DNA from: Sulfurovum sp.
Lineage (GTDB): Bacteria; Campylobacterota; Campylobacteria; Campylobacterales; Sulfurovaceae
NCBI GenBank assembly: GCA_012329065.1
Contig: JAAXPZ010000016.1
Location: 1 to 64,000, forward strand
DNA: 64,000 bases
Direction: 5' to 3'
This document shows positions 36,787 to 45,101 of the stretch, piece by piece. The notes beneath the pieces were generated by a model. It saw only the letters and a list, made by a program, of their open reading frames with translations. It made no database searches and was not told where the DNA came from. The position numbers and the translations under genes were made by a program. Position 1 is the first letter of the stretch; each line of letters opens with the position of its first letter.

Positions 36787-37758
36787 TTAGACTCTGGACT
36801 GTTCCCTCTCCAATGATTGTGAGAAAAAATCATAAACAACCTCTCTCATCTGACTAGCTTCCTCTATATGATTGATTTGATCCCTGAACGCTGATGCGCC
36901 TTGATAGCCAGCTTTTGAATATGAGTGTAGGTTTTTTCTAAAAACAATTGCTCCATATTTGCCATAATGCTCCAACATACGATCAAAATGCTCAAGCACA
37001 ACTCCTCTAATCAATTCCGAACTTGGCTCATCCATATCATTCTTGATCTGCTTAAAAAGCCAGGGCTTACCCACTGCTGCCCTGCCTATCATTAGTCCAT
37101 CTGCGGCAGTATGCTTCAGTACCCATTTAGCTTTAGTGGGGGAATCTATATCACCATTTGCCAACACTGGTATAGATACTGAAGACTTGACTTCTGCTAT
37201 AGCATCATAGTCAACAGCGGTCTTGTATCTGCCTGCCCTAGTCCTTCCATGCACTGCGATATAGTCTGCTCCAGACTCTTGACATATTCTAGCAATTTCT
37301 TTATGATTTTTTTCATTAAAGCCCAATCTAAACTTAACGGATGTATGAGTTTTATTGGAATACTTCTTGATCACCTCTATAACTCTAGCCATCTGGGCAA
37401 GATTAGTGAGCAATGACGAACCCTGAAGATTGTTTACAACTTTTGGAGCAGGACAGCCACAGTTGAGATCTATAGCTATGATGCCTTCCTTTTCATTTAT
37501 AATCTCAACTGCTCTTCTGATTACATCTAGATCTGATCCCGCTATTTGTACGGCATACAAATCCTCTAATGTACTCTTTTCGAGCATTTTAAATGTTTTT
37601 TTAGAATTATGAATTAAGGCATTGGAGTTTATCATTTCGCTCACTGTGAGATCTGCACCAAACTTCTTGACAACTGAGCGAAAAGGAAGATCGGTAAAAC
37701 CAGCAAGAGGTGCTAGTGCGTAAACAGGGGTGGAAAAATCAATTTCCATTGCAGGCAT
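36787..37758 (-). CDS. dus: tRNA-dihydrouridine synthase
   Basis: FMN enzyme that reduces uridine in tRNA. Seen: APLAGFTDLPFR near the N-terminus, LNCGCPAPKV with the catalytic Cys, VKFRLGF, AVHGRTRAGRY and LMIGRAAVGKPW. The family resembles DusB. The start is uncertain: ATG at 37758 or 37749, or GTG at 37779, none with a clear ribosome site. The 37758 choice gives 323 residues and overlaps the upstream membrane protein gene by about 20 nt. Confidence 0.9.
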   Translation of the reverse strand: MPAMEIDFSTPVYALAPLAGFTDLPFRSVVKKFGADLTVSEMINSNALIHNSKKTFKMLEKSTLEDLYAVQIAGSDLDVIRRAVEIINEKEGIIAIDLNCGCPAPKVVNNLQGSSLLTNLAQMARVIEVIKKYSNKTHTSVKFRLGFNEKNHKEIARICQESGADYIAVHGRTRAGRYKTAVDYDAIAEVKSSVSIPVLANGDIDSPTKAKWVLKHTAADGLMIGRAAVGKPWLFKQIKNDMDEPSSELIRGVVLEHFDRMLEHYGKYGAIVFRKNLHSYSKAGYQGASAFRDQINHIEEASQMREVVYDFFSQSLEREQSRV

Positions 37759-38776
37759 TGACACTACTGATGATATCACTCACTCGGTAGTTATATTTTC
37801 CTTTTTTTAATATATATAGTGCTCTAAATGCCTTAAATTCATCCTCTTCGCTCTCATCTAGGTATATTTTTGCCTCGTCTAGCATCTCATACTGGAAAAG
37901 CAGGTAAAGATAAGCATTTTGAGCAGTCTCTTTCTCTTCTGAGAGTTTTTTAAATATATCAAGATTTTCATCTGGGGTTAATTTGCGTATAGTACTTCTT
38001 GCCAACCTAATGTACTCAGGACAGCCCATTTCCATATTTTGCGATATGAATTCAACATTATCTGCTGTTAAACCTATCTCTTCACCTTCATCTGCTCGAT
38101 CCAAAAAAGTAGCGAGATGCGTACCATTAAGCATTTTGGCAAATCTTCTCATTTTATAGAGTGTCTCACTCTCCACAAGCATATCCAATGCCCTAGAAAC
38201 AACACTCTTATCATGTCTATCTGGAGAGACCAGTACTGCTTCTGTAAACTCAGCATCTAGGGGCAACTTATTGAGTTCATTTTGAATCACAAGGGGATTG
38301 TTGTTGGAAAGAAATTTTGCTACCTTTTTCTCTTTAAGATCTATGTATTCTCCATTTTTGATTTTCTTTACCCAGCTGATTGTTTTTCCAAGCTTATCAG
38401 AAAGCCCCTCTATTGACTCAAGAGCATCTAGTGAAGAGACCGAAAGCAGTGTTGCTCCACTTTTGATTTCAGGTATAGAAAAATTATGCTCTTTTGGCTC
38501 TTTGAGTAGCGACCAATAAAGTGCGTCTTGGATCTCATTGGCATCCCTGATCCATTTTCTGTGTGTAAAATAATTTTTAGTTCCATAATACATCATATGA
38601 AAGATTGTCATCATAAGAAGGATTAGCATAGGTATAGTAACCCAAAGTGCTATCGGGAGATTAATATTAATCCCTGCTACCTCATATACAAAGTTGCTTG
38701 GATTGATTGTGTAAGCAAAGGCAGCAACCAAGCCAATGAGTGCCAATGAAGCAAAAGTATAAAGACCTATACGCAT
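37739..38776 (-). CDS. LapA-like two-helix membrane protein with large soluble domain
   Basis: 345 residues. Two membrane helices lie at about 5-24 and 39-66, with the spacer YTINPSNFVYEVAGININLP; this hairpin resembles LapA/DUF1049. The remaining ~275 residues are helical and cytosolic, with TPR-like spacing (DEAKIYLDESEEDEFKAFRALYIL near the end), but no known domain was recognised. AAGGA lies before the ATG. It is followed by dus. Confidence 0.55.
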   Translation of the reverse strand: MRIGLYTFASLALIGLVAAFAYTINPSNFVYEVAGININLPIALWVTIPMLILLMMTIFHMMYYGTKNYFTHRKWIRDANEIQDALYWSLLKEPKEHNFSIPEIKSGATLLSVSSLDALESIEGLSDKLGKTISWVKKIKNGEYIDLKEKKVAKFLSNNNPLVIQNELNKLPLDAEFTEAVLVSPDRHDKSVVSRALDMLVESETLYKMRRFAKMLNGTHLATFLDRADEGEEIGLTADNVEFISQNMEMGCPEYIRLARSTIRKLTPDENLDIFKKLSEEKETAQNAYLYLLFQYEMLDEAKIYLDESEEDEFKAFRALYILKKGKYNYRVSDIISSVNACNGN

Positions 38777-38827
38777 GACAAAATCCTTTTTGGTAAAAAT
38801 TAGACTCTCAAAGTAAATAGAGTCTCT

Positions 38828-39181
38828 TTAGTGATGTCCCTTTTCGATAATCTCGCGACATGTTATGCAGTATCGTGCAAAATTTTTAACATTTAGACGC
38901 TCTATGCTGATATCGTCTTCACACATCTCGCATATGCCATAAGAACCATCTCTAATTTTACCTAAAGCAAGTTCGATTTCGTTTAATTCCTGGCGTTGTT
39001 GTTGCATAATAGCAGCATCTATCTCTGTTTCGACAGCCACAGATGCATAATCAGCTTCATCGTTTAGATCCAAAGCTCTCATTTGAGATATCTCGTCAAA
39101 TGTCCCGCTTAGATTTTTTTCTATCTGTGCTTTTCTATCTAAAAGATCTTTTTTAAATGACTCCATATTTCTACTTGTCAA
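38828..39181 (-). CDS. dksA: DksA/TraR-type zinc finger regulator
   Basis: 117 residues from TTG at 39181, preceded by AGGGG; the ATG at 39166 has no site. An N-terminal coiled coil (about 5-75) carries the DxxDxA-like tip DLNDEADYASVA, and a C4 zinc finger CEMC...CITC lies at about 86-110. DksA proteins enter the RNA polymerase secondary channel and work with ppGpp. It follows rlmH closely in the same direction. Confidence 0.9.
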   Translation of the reverse strand: MTSRNMESFKKDLLDRKAQIEKNLSGTFDEISQMRALDLNDEADYASVAVETEIDAAIMQQQRQELNEIELALGKIRDGSYGICEMCEDDISIERLNVKNFARYCITCREIIEKGHH

Positions 39182-39197
39182 GAGTTCCCCTTGGCAT

Positions 39198-39659
39198 TTA
39201 TTTGTGATAAGGATGATTATTTAGGATACTGAGACCTCTAAATATTTGCTCCATCAAAACCACTTTTATTAGTTTATGTGACAGCGTTATTTTACCAAAT
39301 GATATGGCTTTATTAGATTTAAGCAAAAAATCCCTCTCAAAGCCGTATGCACCGCCTATGAAGAAATTTACAACTCCTCTATCCTTAAGCAGTTCTGAGA
39401 ATTCGTAACTATCTACCTCTTTGGATGACGGATCAAGCACTACATTGTATCCGCCTGCTAAATACTTATCAAGCACTTTACTGTATTGGACTTTTGCCAT
39501 TTTCGGAGATGTATCGTTTGCCTTTGATATATCTTTGCCAAAGATCTCATATATGTTTATATCTGCAAATCTTTTGGCACTCCTGAGATAGTGATCGATA
39601 AGTGGAGTATAGAGATCATTTTTTGATTTTTTATCTATAATGTATATATTTATTTTCAT
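39198..39659 (-). CDS. rlmH: 23S rRNA (pseudouridine1915-N3)-methyltransferase
   Basis: 153 residues from the ATG at 39659, which has GGGAG 6 nt upstream; the ATG at 39665 touches that site. SPOUT fold with the knot motifs FFIGGAYGFE and ISFGKITLSHKLIKVVLMEQIFR, and the C-terminal NHPYHK that ends nearly every RlmH. It methylates the pseudouridine that RluD makes in helix 69; a likely RluD is encoded 5 kb away. Confidence 0.95.
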   Translation of the reverse strand: MKINIYIIDKKSKNDLYTPLIDHYLRSAKRFADINIYEIFGKDISKANDTSPKMAKVQYSKVLDKYLAGGYNVVLDPSSKEVDSYEFSELLKDRGVVNFFIGGAYGFERDFLLKSNKAISFGKITLSHKLIKVVLMEQIFRGLSILNNHPYHK

Positions 39660-40041
39660 ATTCATCTCCCGATCAAAAATCCAAAGGACTCTTTATGCTA
39701 TCTTGGCTCAAACTTCACACTATTGAGCATAAGTTTTTTCTGTAGCTCTACTATAACTGTTAAAGATAATTTTTTCCTTTTTTACAACTTAGAACCCTTA
39801 AAAATATGCATCTTTATCACAAAATCATATAGTAATACAACTTAATAATCTATTTTATTTTAGCTATGATTATCATTCAGTTCTTGAATGCGTGGTAAAA
39901 TAAAATTTATAACAAGTACTTGGGGAGAAATGCGAACCCTAGCGGGAATTCGTATTTCTCAAGACAGTGAGGCCACAGTCGTTAAACTCTACTTGAACTT
40001 TATAAAAATTGTAGTATAATGTAGATACAAAGGGATACATT
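39660..40041. other. Noncoding interval between rlmH and the RelE-type module
   Basis: About 380 nt of AT-rich sequence without a supported gene. It holds a strong hairpin at 39925-39960 and, at its right end, the promoter and operator of the toxin-antitoxin pair. No tRNA or conserved RNA was recognised. Confidence 0.6.
39925..39960. repeat. Long hairpin with CCC-TAGC-GGG core
   Basis: GAGAAATGCGAA (39925-39936) pairs with TTCGTATTTCTC (39949-39960), 12 bp with one G-T wobble, and CCC pairs with GGG around TAGC inside it. The core resembles the inner hairpin of the palindromic element at 50.5 kb (GAGAAATATGCGGG...CCCCGTAGGGAATGC), which suggests related repeats. Confidence 0.6.
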
Positions 40042-40043
40042 AT
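39993..40043 (+). promoter_or_regulatory. Promoter and operator of the RelE-type toxin-antitoxin pair
   Basis: TTGAAC (39993-39998) and TATAAT (40015-40020) are spaced by 16 nt. ATAATGTA (40016-40023) and TACATTAT (40036-40043) form a perfect 8-bp inverted repeat that covers the -10, the AAAGGG site and the antitoxin start codon. This suits autorepression by the ribbon-helix-helix antitoxin. Confidence 0.65.
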
Positions 40044-40269
40044 GAAAAAAGCAATAAATATCCGAATGGATGAAACTTTATTGACAGATTTAGATTCTTA
40101 TGCTCATGAACTTGAGCGTTCTCGTACATATATTATAGAAAAAGCAGTAAGCACTTATTTCGATACACTCGATGAGATGATTTCAGATAAAAGAATAGAT
40201 GAACTTAAATCAGGAAAAACTGAAGTATATTCTTTAGAAGAAGTAGCCAAAAAACTTGGGCTTGGTTGA
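40042..40269 (+). CDS. Ribbon-helix-helix antitoxin (RelB/CopG type)
   Basis: 75 residues. The N-terminal strand KAINIRMDETLLTDLDSYAHELERSRTYIIEKAVSTYF matches a ribbon-helix-helix DNA-binding domain. The C-terminal half (DELKSGKTEVYSLEEVAKKLGLG) would wrap the toxin. It neutralises the downstream toxin and likely represses its own promoter through the inverted repeat at 40016-40043. The stop overlaps the toxin ATG by one base. Confidence 0.88.
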   Translation: MKKAINIRMDETLLTDLDSYAHELERSRTYIIEKAVSTYFDTLDEMISDKRIDELKSGKTEVYSLEEVAKKLGLG

Positions 40270-40508
40270 TGTTTAAAGTTATGGTTCCAAAAGCTACACT
40301 TAAAGAGTTAGAAAAAATTGATAAACAAAATCAAAAACTAATTTTTAAAAAAATAAAAGATTTAGAGATAGGAAGCTTTTCAAGTGATAAAGCTTTAAAG
40401 GGTAAATTTAGAAAGAGAGCTGGAAATTATAGAATTGTATATTTAAAAGAAAATGACATTTTAGTTATCACTCTTATTAGAATTGCTCACAGAAAAGAAG
40501 TTTATTGA
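40269..40508 (+). CDS. RelE/ParE-superfamily toxin
   Basis: 79 residues from the ATG at 40269; a TTG one codon earlier is in frame. The fold features are seen: FKVMVPKATLKELEKI, then KALKGKFRKRAGNYRIVYL and LVITLIRIAHRKEVY, with the basic residues expected of RelE mRNA interferases. Probably cuts mRNA at the ribosome; ParE-type gyrase poisoning cannot be excluded from sequence alone. The pair sits alone between rlmH and the helicase, as mobile accessory modules do. Confidence 0.88.
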   Translation: MFKVMVPKATLKELEKIDKQNQKLIFKKIKDLEIGSFSSDKALKGKFRKRAGNYRIVYLKENDILVITLIRIAHRKEVY

Positions 40509-40535
40509 CAGTTTAACAAATCATTGAAAATAAAT

Positions 40536-41837
40536 TTAATTTTTAGAATTTACACAGTTAGATTTATACTCCCTATAAAACTGCGCCACCCTCTCATCCA
40601 CATGAATTACTTTTCTCAAATACCTAGAAATATCTCCCCTGCTGAAATCTATTTTTAGATTCTTGGGGTCAGTGGCACGGGAGATGGCTACATAAAACTG
40701 GCTAGGGGCAAAGATATTGTCAACATTACAGACTAGATAGTCTATGCTCATGCCTTGTGATTTATGGATTGTTACGGCATATGCAAGCTTCAAAGGGAAC
40801 TGCTTGAGCGTTGCCAAAGATATCTGTTCTACACTACCATCATCATGCACTACCATATCTAATAGATCAAATTCATGCCGCTCTACTCTGACATACTCCT
40901 CGTCTTTTTCTATAAGCAAATAGTCGTCATGGATAGCTCTCAGGAATCCTCTTTCACCATTGACAAATTTGCCCCACTTGTTTACTGTGAAAAGTATAGG
41001 TACGCCAACCTTGAGTGTAAGCTGTTCAGAAACAGGAAGTAGCTTTATCCAGCTCTCCAAGCGTTTAGCATGCATAGGGCCAAACTTTTCAAACTCCGCA
41101 AATATAATCATCTCTTCTGTATCTAGCCGATTGAGACTAGCACGGTTCATTTGTTCTACTTCTGCATTTCGTCCAAATAAGTATGTGGGTTCATTGTCAT
41201 AAACTTTGTCATGATTGCATAGATCAAACATATATCCCACTACCTCTTCATCGCAGTTTCCCTCTCTGACCTTGGACAGGATGTGAGCAAAGTATTCATC
41301 TTGTGTTCGCTTCATCTGCGTAAGTTCTAGCACTGCTGGATCGATTCTAGCCCAAGCTGTGCTCTCAAAAGCAAAAAGCGATTCTCCAAACAACCCACTA
41401 CGATCTTTGACAATAGGCGGCAACTGATAAAAGTCACCTACCAGCATAAGTCTTCCACTATAAGTATAGTTTTCTAAGCGGTATAAGATCATATCCATCA
41501 AATCAGTACTCACCATGGATATCTCATCTATGACGATTAGGTCTGTAGCTTTAAGGATTTTTTTTAGATCAGACAGACGTTTTTTGCTTCTTTTGTCACT
41601 TCTAGTAAGCTCTTCGAAGTTTCCAGATATTCCAAATGCAAAAAAACTATGAATAGTAAAACCGCCTACATTGACAGCACTTACTCCAGTAGAGCCCAAT
41701 GCCACCACCTGCTTGCCATCTTTTCGATACGAACTTATCACCTCATTGGTCACATAGCTTTTGCCTACACCTGCACCACCTGTCAAAAAAATATCTCTTG
41801 AGCCCAATGCTTCTATGACTCGATCAAATGAAGACAA
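40536..41837 (-). CDS. PIF1-like/AAA helicase
   Basis: About 434 residues from a TTG at 41837 with AAAAGG upstream; the frame is open to a TTG at 41882, inside the palindrome, giving 448. Walker A IFLTGGAGVGKSYVT, Walker B LIVIDEISMVS, LMLVGDFYQLPP, and C-terminal motifs FPLKLAYAVTIHKSQGMS and FYVAISRA define a superfamily 1B helicase of the PIF1/RecD kind. It probably unwinds DNA 5' to 3' in recombination or replication. Divergent from a PAS histidine kinase. Confidence 0.88.
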   Translation of the reverse strand: MSSFDRVIEALGSRDIFLTGGAGVGKSYVTNEVISSYRKDGKQVVALGSTGVSAVNVGGFTIHSFFAFGISGNFEELTRSDKRSKKRLSDLKKILKATDLIVIDEISMVSTDLMDMILYRLENYTYSGRLMLVGDFYQLPPIVKDRSGLFGESLFAFESTAWARIDPAVLELTQMKRTQDEYFAHILSKVREGNCDEEVVGYMFDLCNHDKVYDNEPTYLFGRNAEVEQMNRASLNRLDTEEMIIFAEFEKFGPMHAKRLESWIKLLPVSEQLTLKVGVPILFTVNKWGKFVNGERGFLRAIHDDYLLIEKDEEYVRVERHEFDLLDMVVHDDGSVEQISLATLKQFPLKLAYAVTIHKSQGMSIDYLVCNVDNIFAPSQFYVAISRATDPKNLKIDFSRGDISRYLRKVIHVDERVAQFYREYKSNCVNSKN

Positions 41838-41857
41838 AATTGACCTTTTTGCTCGTA

Positions 41858-41893
41858 TTGTACCATATTTACTTGTGCACAAATATGGTACAA
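41858..41893. promoter_or_regulatory. Symmetric operator/promoter between helicase and PAS kinase
   Basis: TTGTACCATATTT (41858-41870) and AAATATGGTACAA (41881-41893) are perfect 13-bp arms around a 10-nt centre containing TTGTGCAC. Each arm carries a TACAAT-like -10 pointing outward, so the palindrome may be both the divergent promoter and a regulator site. Confidence 0.6.
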
Positions 41894-41926
41894 TACATTT
41901 ATTTACCCCAAAGGAATAAGCACACT

Positions 41927-43138
41927 ATGCTTAAGCAATACAAGGAAGCTATCGAAAACTCCAATATCGTCTCTAGAACAGATATTCGAGGTATTATTAC
42001 TTTTGTCAATGATGAGTTCTGTAATATCTCAGGTTATAGCCATGATGAACTCATAGGAGTGGATCACAACATTATCAGGCATCCAGATGTACCAGATAGC
42101 AATTTTAAGCTTCTCTGGGACACCATACTTGCAAAAAAAACTTTCAAATCTACCGTAAAGAATCTAGCAAAAAATGGAAGTACATTCTATCTCAACACGA
42201 CAATTACGCCCATACTTGATGGAAATGCTGAGATCGAAGAGTTTGTTGCTATACGCTACGATGTAACACAAGAAGTGGAGCTACAGCTAGCACTCGAAGA
42301 GAAAGAAAAGGAGCTAATACGACTCAATCAAACCCTTGAAGAGCGTGTGAAAGAGCAAACTTTAGAACTATCTATCCTCAATAAGCATCTTGAGAAAAGA
42401 GTGCAAGAAGAGGTCAATAAAAATGTAGTTAAACAAAAGGTACTTTTATCTCAATCTAGATTTGCAAGCCTTGGTCAAATGATAGCTAATATTGCTCACC
42501 AATGGAGACAGCCGTTGACTGAGCTGAATCTATCACTTTTTGCCCTCAAAAACAGTGTTGATACAAAAGATCACAATAACACAGAGCAGTATTATCAAGA
42601 TGCAAAGAAAACCATTCAATCTATGTCTCAGACCATAGAAGATTTTCAAAACTTTTTCAATCCCAACAAGCCTATAGAGCCTTTCAATCCAGTCAAGAGC
42701 CTCAATGATGCCATAGCACTCATCAAAAAAGACCTTATAAAAAATAAAATTATATTACGAACTTCTTTGGGCACAAATATTCAAGTTATCGGGATCTCTA
42801 ATGAGCTAACACAAGTTTTAGTAAATTTGATCCAAAATGCCAAAGACTCCCTACTGGAAAGTCGCACTGAATCTAAGGAAATTTTTGCATGTGTTGCGAG
42901 AGAAGAGGAGTATGTCAAGATTTCAATACAAGATAATGGAAAAGGTATAGACAAAGACCGATTAGAGAAAATATTTGATCCTTATTTTAGTACTAAGCAT
43001 GCTAGTCATGGAACTGGTCTTGGGCTCTTTATGTCTAGAATGATTGTAGAACAGAGCTTAAAAGGTAGCATCGTAGCAAGTAATGGCGACGATGGTGCTC
43101 TGCTAACCATAGTCATACCCATAGCCCATAAACAATAG
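41927..43138 (+). CDS. Cytoplasmic PAS-domain sensor histidine kinase
   Basis: 403 residues from the ATG at 41927 (AAGGA about 11 nt upstream). Order: PAS (about 10-115, RGIITFVNDEFCNISGYS, HPDVPDSNFKLLW) of the aerotaxis-receptor kind; a coiled coil (about 120-190); HisKA FASLGQMIANIAHQWRQPL; and HATPase_c with NLIQNAKDSL, DNGKGID and GTGLGLFMS. There is no membrane helix, so it senses an internal cue, perhaps redox state. The partner regulator follows after 15 nt. Confidence 0.9.
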   Translation: MLKQYKEAIENSNIVSRTDIRGIITFVNDEFCNISGYSHDELIGVDHNIIRHPDVPDSNFKLLWDTILAKKTFKSTVKNLAKNGSTFYLNTTITPILDGNAEIEEFVAIRYDVTQEVELQLALEEKEKELIRLNQTLEERVKEQTLELSILNKHLEKRVQEEVNKNVVKQKVLLSQSRFASLGQMIANIAHQWRQPLTELNLSLFALKNSVDTKDHNNTEQYYQDAKKTIQSMSQTIEDFQNFFNPNKPIEPFNPVKSLNDAIALIKKDLIKNKIILRTSLGTNIQVIGISNELTQVLVNLIQNAKDSLLESRTESKEIFACVAREEEYVKISIQDNGKGIDKDRLEKIFDPYFSTKHASHGTGLGLFMSRMIVEQSLKGSIVASNGDDGALLTIVIPIAHKQ

Positions 43139-43153
43139 AAAAGGATAAATATC

Positions 43154-43834
43154 ATGAATTGCGAGAAATCTCTAAAAAACCTAACTGTACTTTTTGTCGA
43201 AGACGAGGAAAGCCTACTGCAGATGCTAGTCTCTGCACTAGGTAGCCATTTTGGAGATTACAATATAGCTAAAAATGGAACAGAAGGTCTCCTGATGGCA
43301 CAAAGAGAAAAACCTGATATCATTATTAGTGATATTACAATGCCAGAAATGGACGGACTAACTATGGCAGAAAAGATACATTTGGATATGCCAAGTTTAC
43401 CCATTATTATACTAAGTGCCTACAGTGATCAAGACAAACTCCTCCATGCAATAGATTTAGGTATTACAAAATACTTCATAAAACCTTTTGATCCAGATGA
43501 ATTACTAGAGTATCTCTGTATGCTTGCTAAAAAGATAGAAAACTCCCAACAGATAAAACTTTCAGATTCTTATCGTTATGATAGCAAAAATAAAAAACTA
43601 CTCAAAAATCAACATATCGTCAAGCTAACCACCAGAGAGCTAAGTCTCATAGCTTATCTTATCGATGCACCCAACCATATCATCAGTAATGAAAAAATCA
43701 AAGAGCTAATAGGCAAAGATGGCTACTTGTCAGATGAAAGTGTTCGGGTTTTTATTAGAAGACTGAGAGAGAAGACAGACAAGAATTTTGTACAAAATTT
43801 ACCCAAACAGGGCTATCTGTTAACGGTCTCCTAA
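43154..43834 (+). CDS. OmpR-family response regulator
   Basis: 226 residues. The receiver domain has the acidic pair VEDEE, phosphoacceptor Asp in IIISDITMPEMDG, and Lys in YFIKPFDPDE. The C-terminal winged helix (about 140-226) contains LTTRELSLIAYL and VRVFIRRLREKTD, typical of Trans_reg_C. It is the partner of the PAS kinase. The stop lies within a hairpin. Confidence 0.93.
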   Translation: MNCEKSLKNLTVLFVEDEESLLQMLVSALGSHFGDYNIAKNGTEGLLMAQREKPDIIISDITMPEMDGLTMAEKIHLDMPSLPIIILSAYSDQDKLLHAIDLGITKYFIKPFDPDELLEYLCMLAKKIENSQQIKLSDSYRYDSKNKKLLKNQHIVKLTTRELSLIAYLIDAPNHIISNEKIKELIGKDGYLSDESVRVFIRRLREKTDKNFVQNLPKQGYLLTVS

Positions 43835-43850
43835 GGAGAGACGGTTACTA
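43823..43850 (+). terminator. Hairpin at the end of the kinase-regulator operon
   Basis: AACGGTCTCC and GGAGAGACGGTT flank TAA, the regulator's stop codon, forming a stem of about 10 bp with one bulge. No long U-run follows at once, so it may be a weak terminator. Confidence 0.45.
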
Positions 43851-43910
43851 GATTAATGTTGCTGTAGAGTCTTCTTTTTTGACTTAATGAAAAATTATGG
43901 CATATTTCTC

Positions 43911-44579
43911 CTAAAACAGACTCTTAATTTTATTCAATAATTTCTCTCTATTTTTAATAGATATTTTTCTCCTCTCGTCCTCCAGCACTCCATCCACTTT
44001 TAGCTTTTTTATATGGCGATCAACCACATGTCGTACCGTACCAATGAGGTTCGCTATCTCTGTATGTGACAGTCCATCTAAAATATTCTTGCCATTCTGA
44101 TCTTTGCTTTCTATGTTTTGGATAATAAGCTTGATCAGTCTCTCTTGTGTATCAAATAGCGTCAAATCAGTTGCTAGTTCTTCAACTTTACGAAGCTGTG
44201 CTGCTATATATTTAAACACTATCTCGCCAAAGGCGGGATACTTATATACCCATTCTCTAGCTTTTGAAATAGGAATCTTCATCGCTGATCCGTCTTCTAG
44301 TATTTCTACCAACACTTCATGTATTTTACCGTCAAGCAGCGTCACCGTATCATACATGTCACCTCTGCTCATCAAATAGATCGTCTGTTCTTTGCCATTA
44401 TTTAGGTTTAGTTGTGAGATCTTCACCTTACCGCCCAGAAAAATATAGAAGTATTCCAAAGCATCATCACTATCAAACAGAAGTTCTTTTTTGGAAAAAA
44501 GTATAATACTCCCGTGGCTGTCTAGTTCTATCCTAAGCTGATCGCTTATGTTTCTAAATGTATCAAGCTGTTGTTGCAA
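43911..44579 (-). CDS. Crp/Fnr-family transcription regulator
   Basis: 222 residues from TTG at 44579, with AGGTGA 5 nt upstream; it directly follows the stop of the coiled-coil gene. The cyclic-nucleotide-binding-like beta roll spans about 1-125 (ILFSKKELLFDSDDALEYFY, MSRGDMYDTVTLLDG). The helix-turn-helix lies at about 165-195 (LSHTEIANLIGTVRHVVDRHIKKLK). There is no N-terminal cysteine cluster, so it is not an FNR-type oxygen sensor. The ligand is unknown. Confidence 0.88.
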   Translation of the reverse strand: MQQQLDTFRNISDQLRIELDSHGSIILFSKKELLFDSDDALEYFYIFLGGKVKISQLNLNNGKEQTIYLMSRGDMYDTVTLLDGKIHEVLVEILEDGSAMKIPISKAREWVYKYPAFGEIVFKYIAAQLRKVEELATDLTLFDTQERLIKLIIQNIESKDQNGKNILDGLSHTEIANLIGTVRHVVDRHIKKLKVDGVLEDERRKISIKNREKLLNKIKSLF

Positions 44580-45095
44580 TTATTTCACCTTTAGCTTCAG
44601 TGCTTCGTACTTGGTTCTGACCTCTGTCATCTGTTCTACCCAAAACTCGTTTCGCTTTGTGGTATGTTCTAGTGCCTCCTCTGCCTTCAGAAGGATCTCT
44701 TTGGTATTTTGCACATTAGCTCCAAGTTCACTTTTGTCTTTCTCTAGAGAGATAATTGTAGAGCTTGACTTCTCTATCTTATCATTGGCTTTTTGTAGTT
44801 GTTCTGTTAGGGTATCTATCTCTTTTTGTAGTCTACACTTTATGTCATCTTGCTGGCTAAGCTCTTGCAGTTGTGAAGCATTGAGTATTCTCACTTCACT
44901 TAAGCTTTCTTCTACAAGTATTGTTTTCCCGATTTTATCCTCAAGCATCTCTTTGAGTTGTACTATTTTCTCATGCTGTGACCTGAACTTCACAGTAAAG
45001 ACTACCACAACAAGCAGAAATGCCAATAGTACTACCACTACAATACCTGAAAGAACCATCATGTTTATATTTTCAAAAAATGATATTTCCCCCAT
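44580..45095 (-). CDS. Single-helix membrane protein with coiled coil
   Basis: 171 residues. One membrane helix (about 12-33, MMVLSGIVVVVLLAFLLVVV) is followed by a coiled coil of about 130 residues (FRSQHEKIVQLKEMLED to EHTTKRNEFWVEQMTEV). No family was recognised. It lies between lolA (6 nt) and the Crp-family gene (0 nt) on one strand, so it is co-transcribed; a membrane tether or regulator of lipoprotein sorting is only a guess. Confidence 0.6.
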   Translation of the reverse strand: MGEISFFENINMMVLSGIVVVVLLAFLLVVVVFTVKFRSQHEKIVQLKEMLEDKIGKTILVEESLSEVRILNASQLQELSQQDDIKCRLQKEIDTLTEQLQKANDKIEKSSSTIISLEKDKSELGANVQNTKEILLKAEEALEHTTKRNEFWVEQMTEVRTKYEALKLKVK

Positions 45096-45101
45096 ATTGC
45101 T

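Noticed and set aside
36724-36816. 30-codon plus-strand ORF (MQTMTSKDLAAGVYKGTSKV...)
   Set aside because: It has a protein-like composition and may be a gene remnant, but it has no ribosome site, overlaps the 3' end of dus and matches nothing I recognise.
39864-39880. Fur-box-like sequence (ATGATTATCATT)
   Set aside because: Only a partial match to the 19-bp consensus and more than 150 nt from the next gene start; AT-rich chance match.
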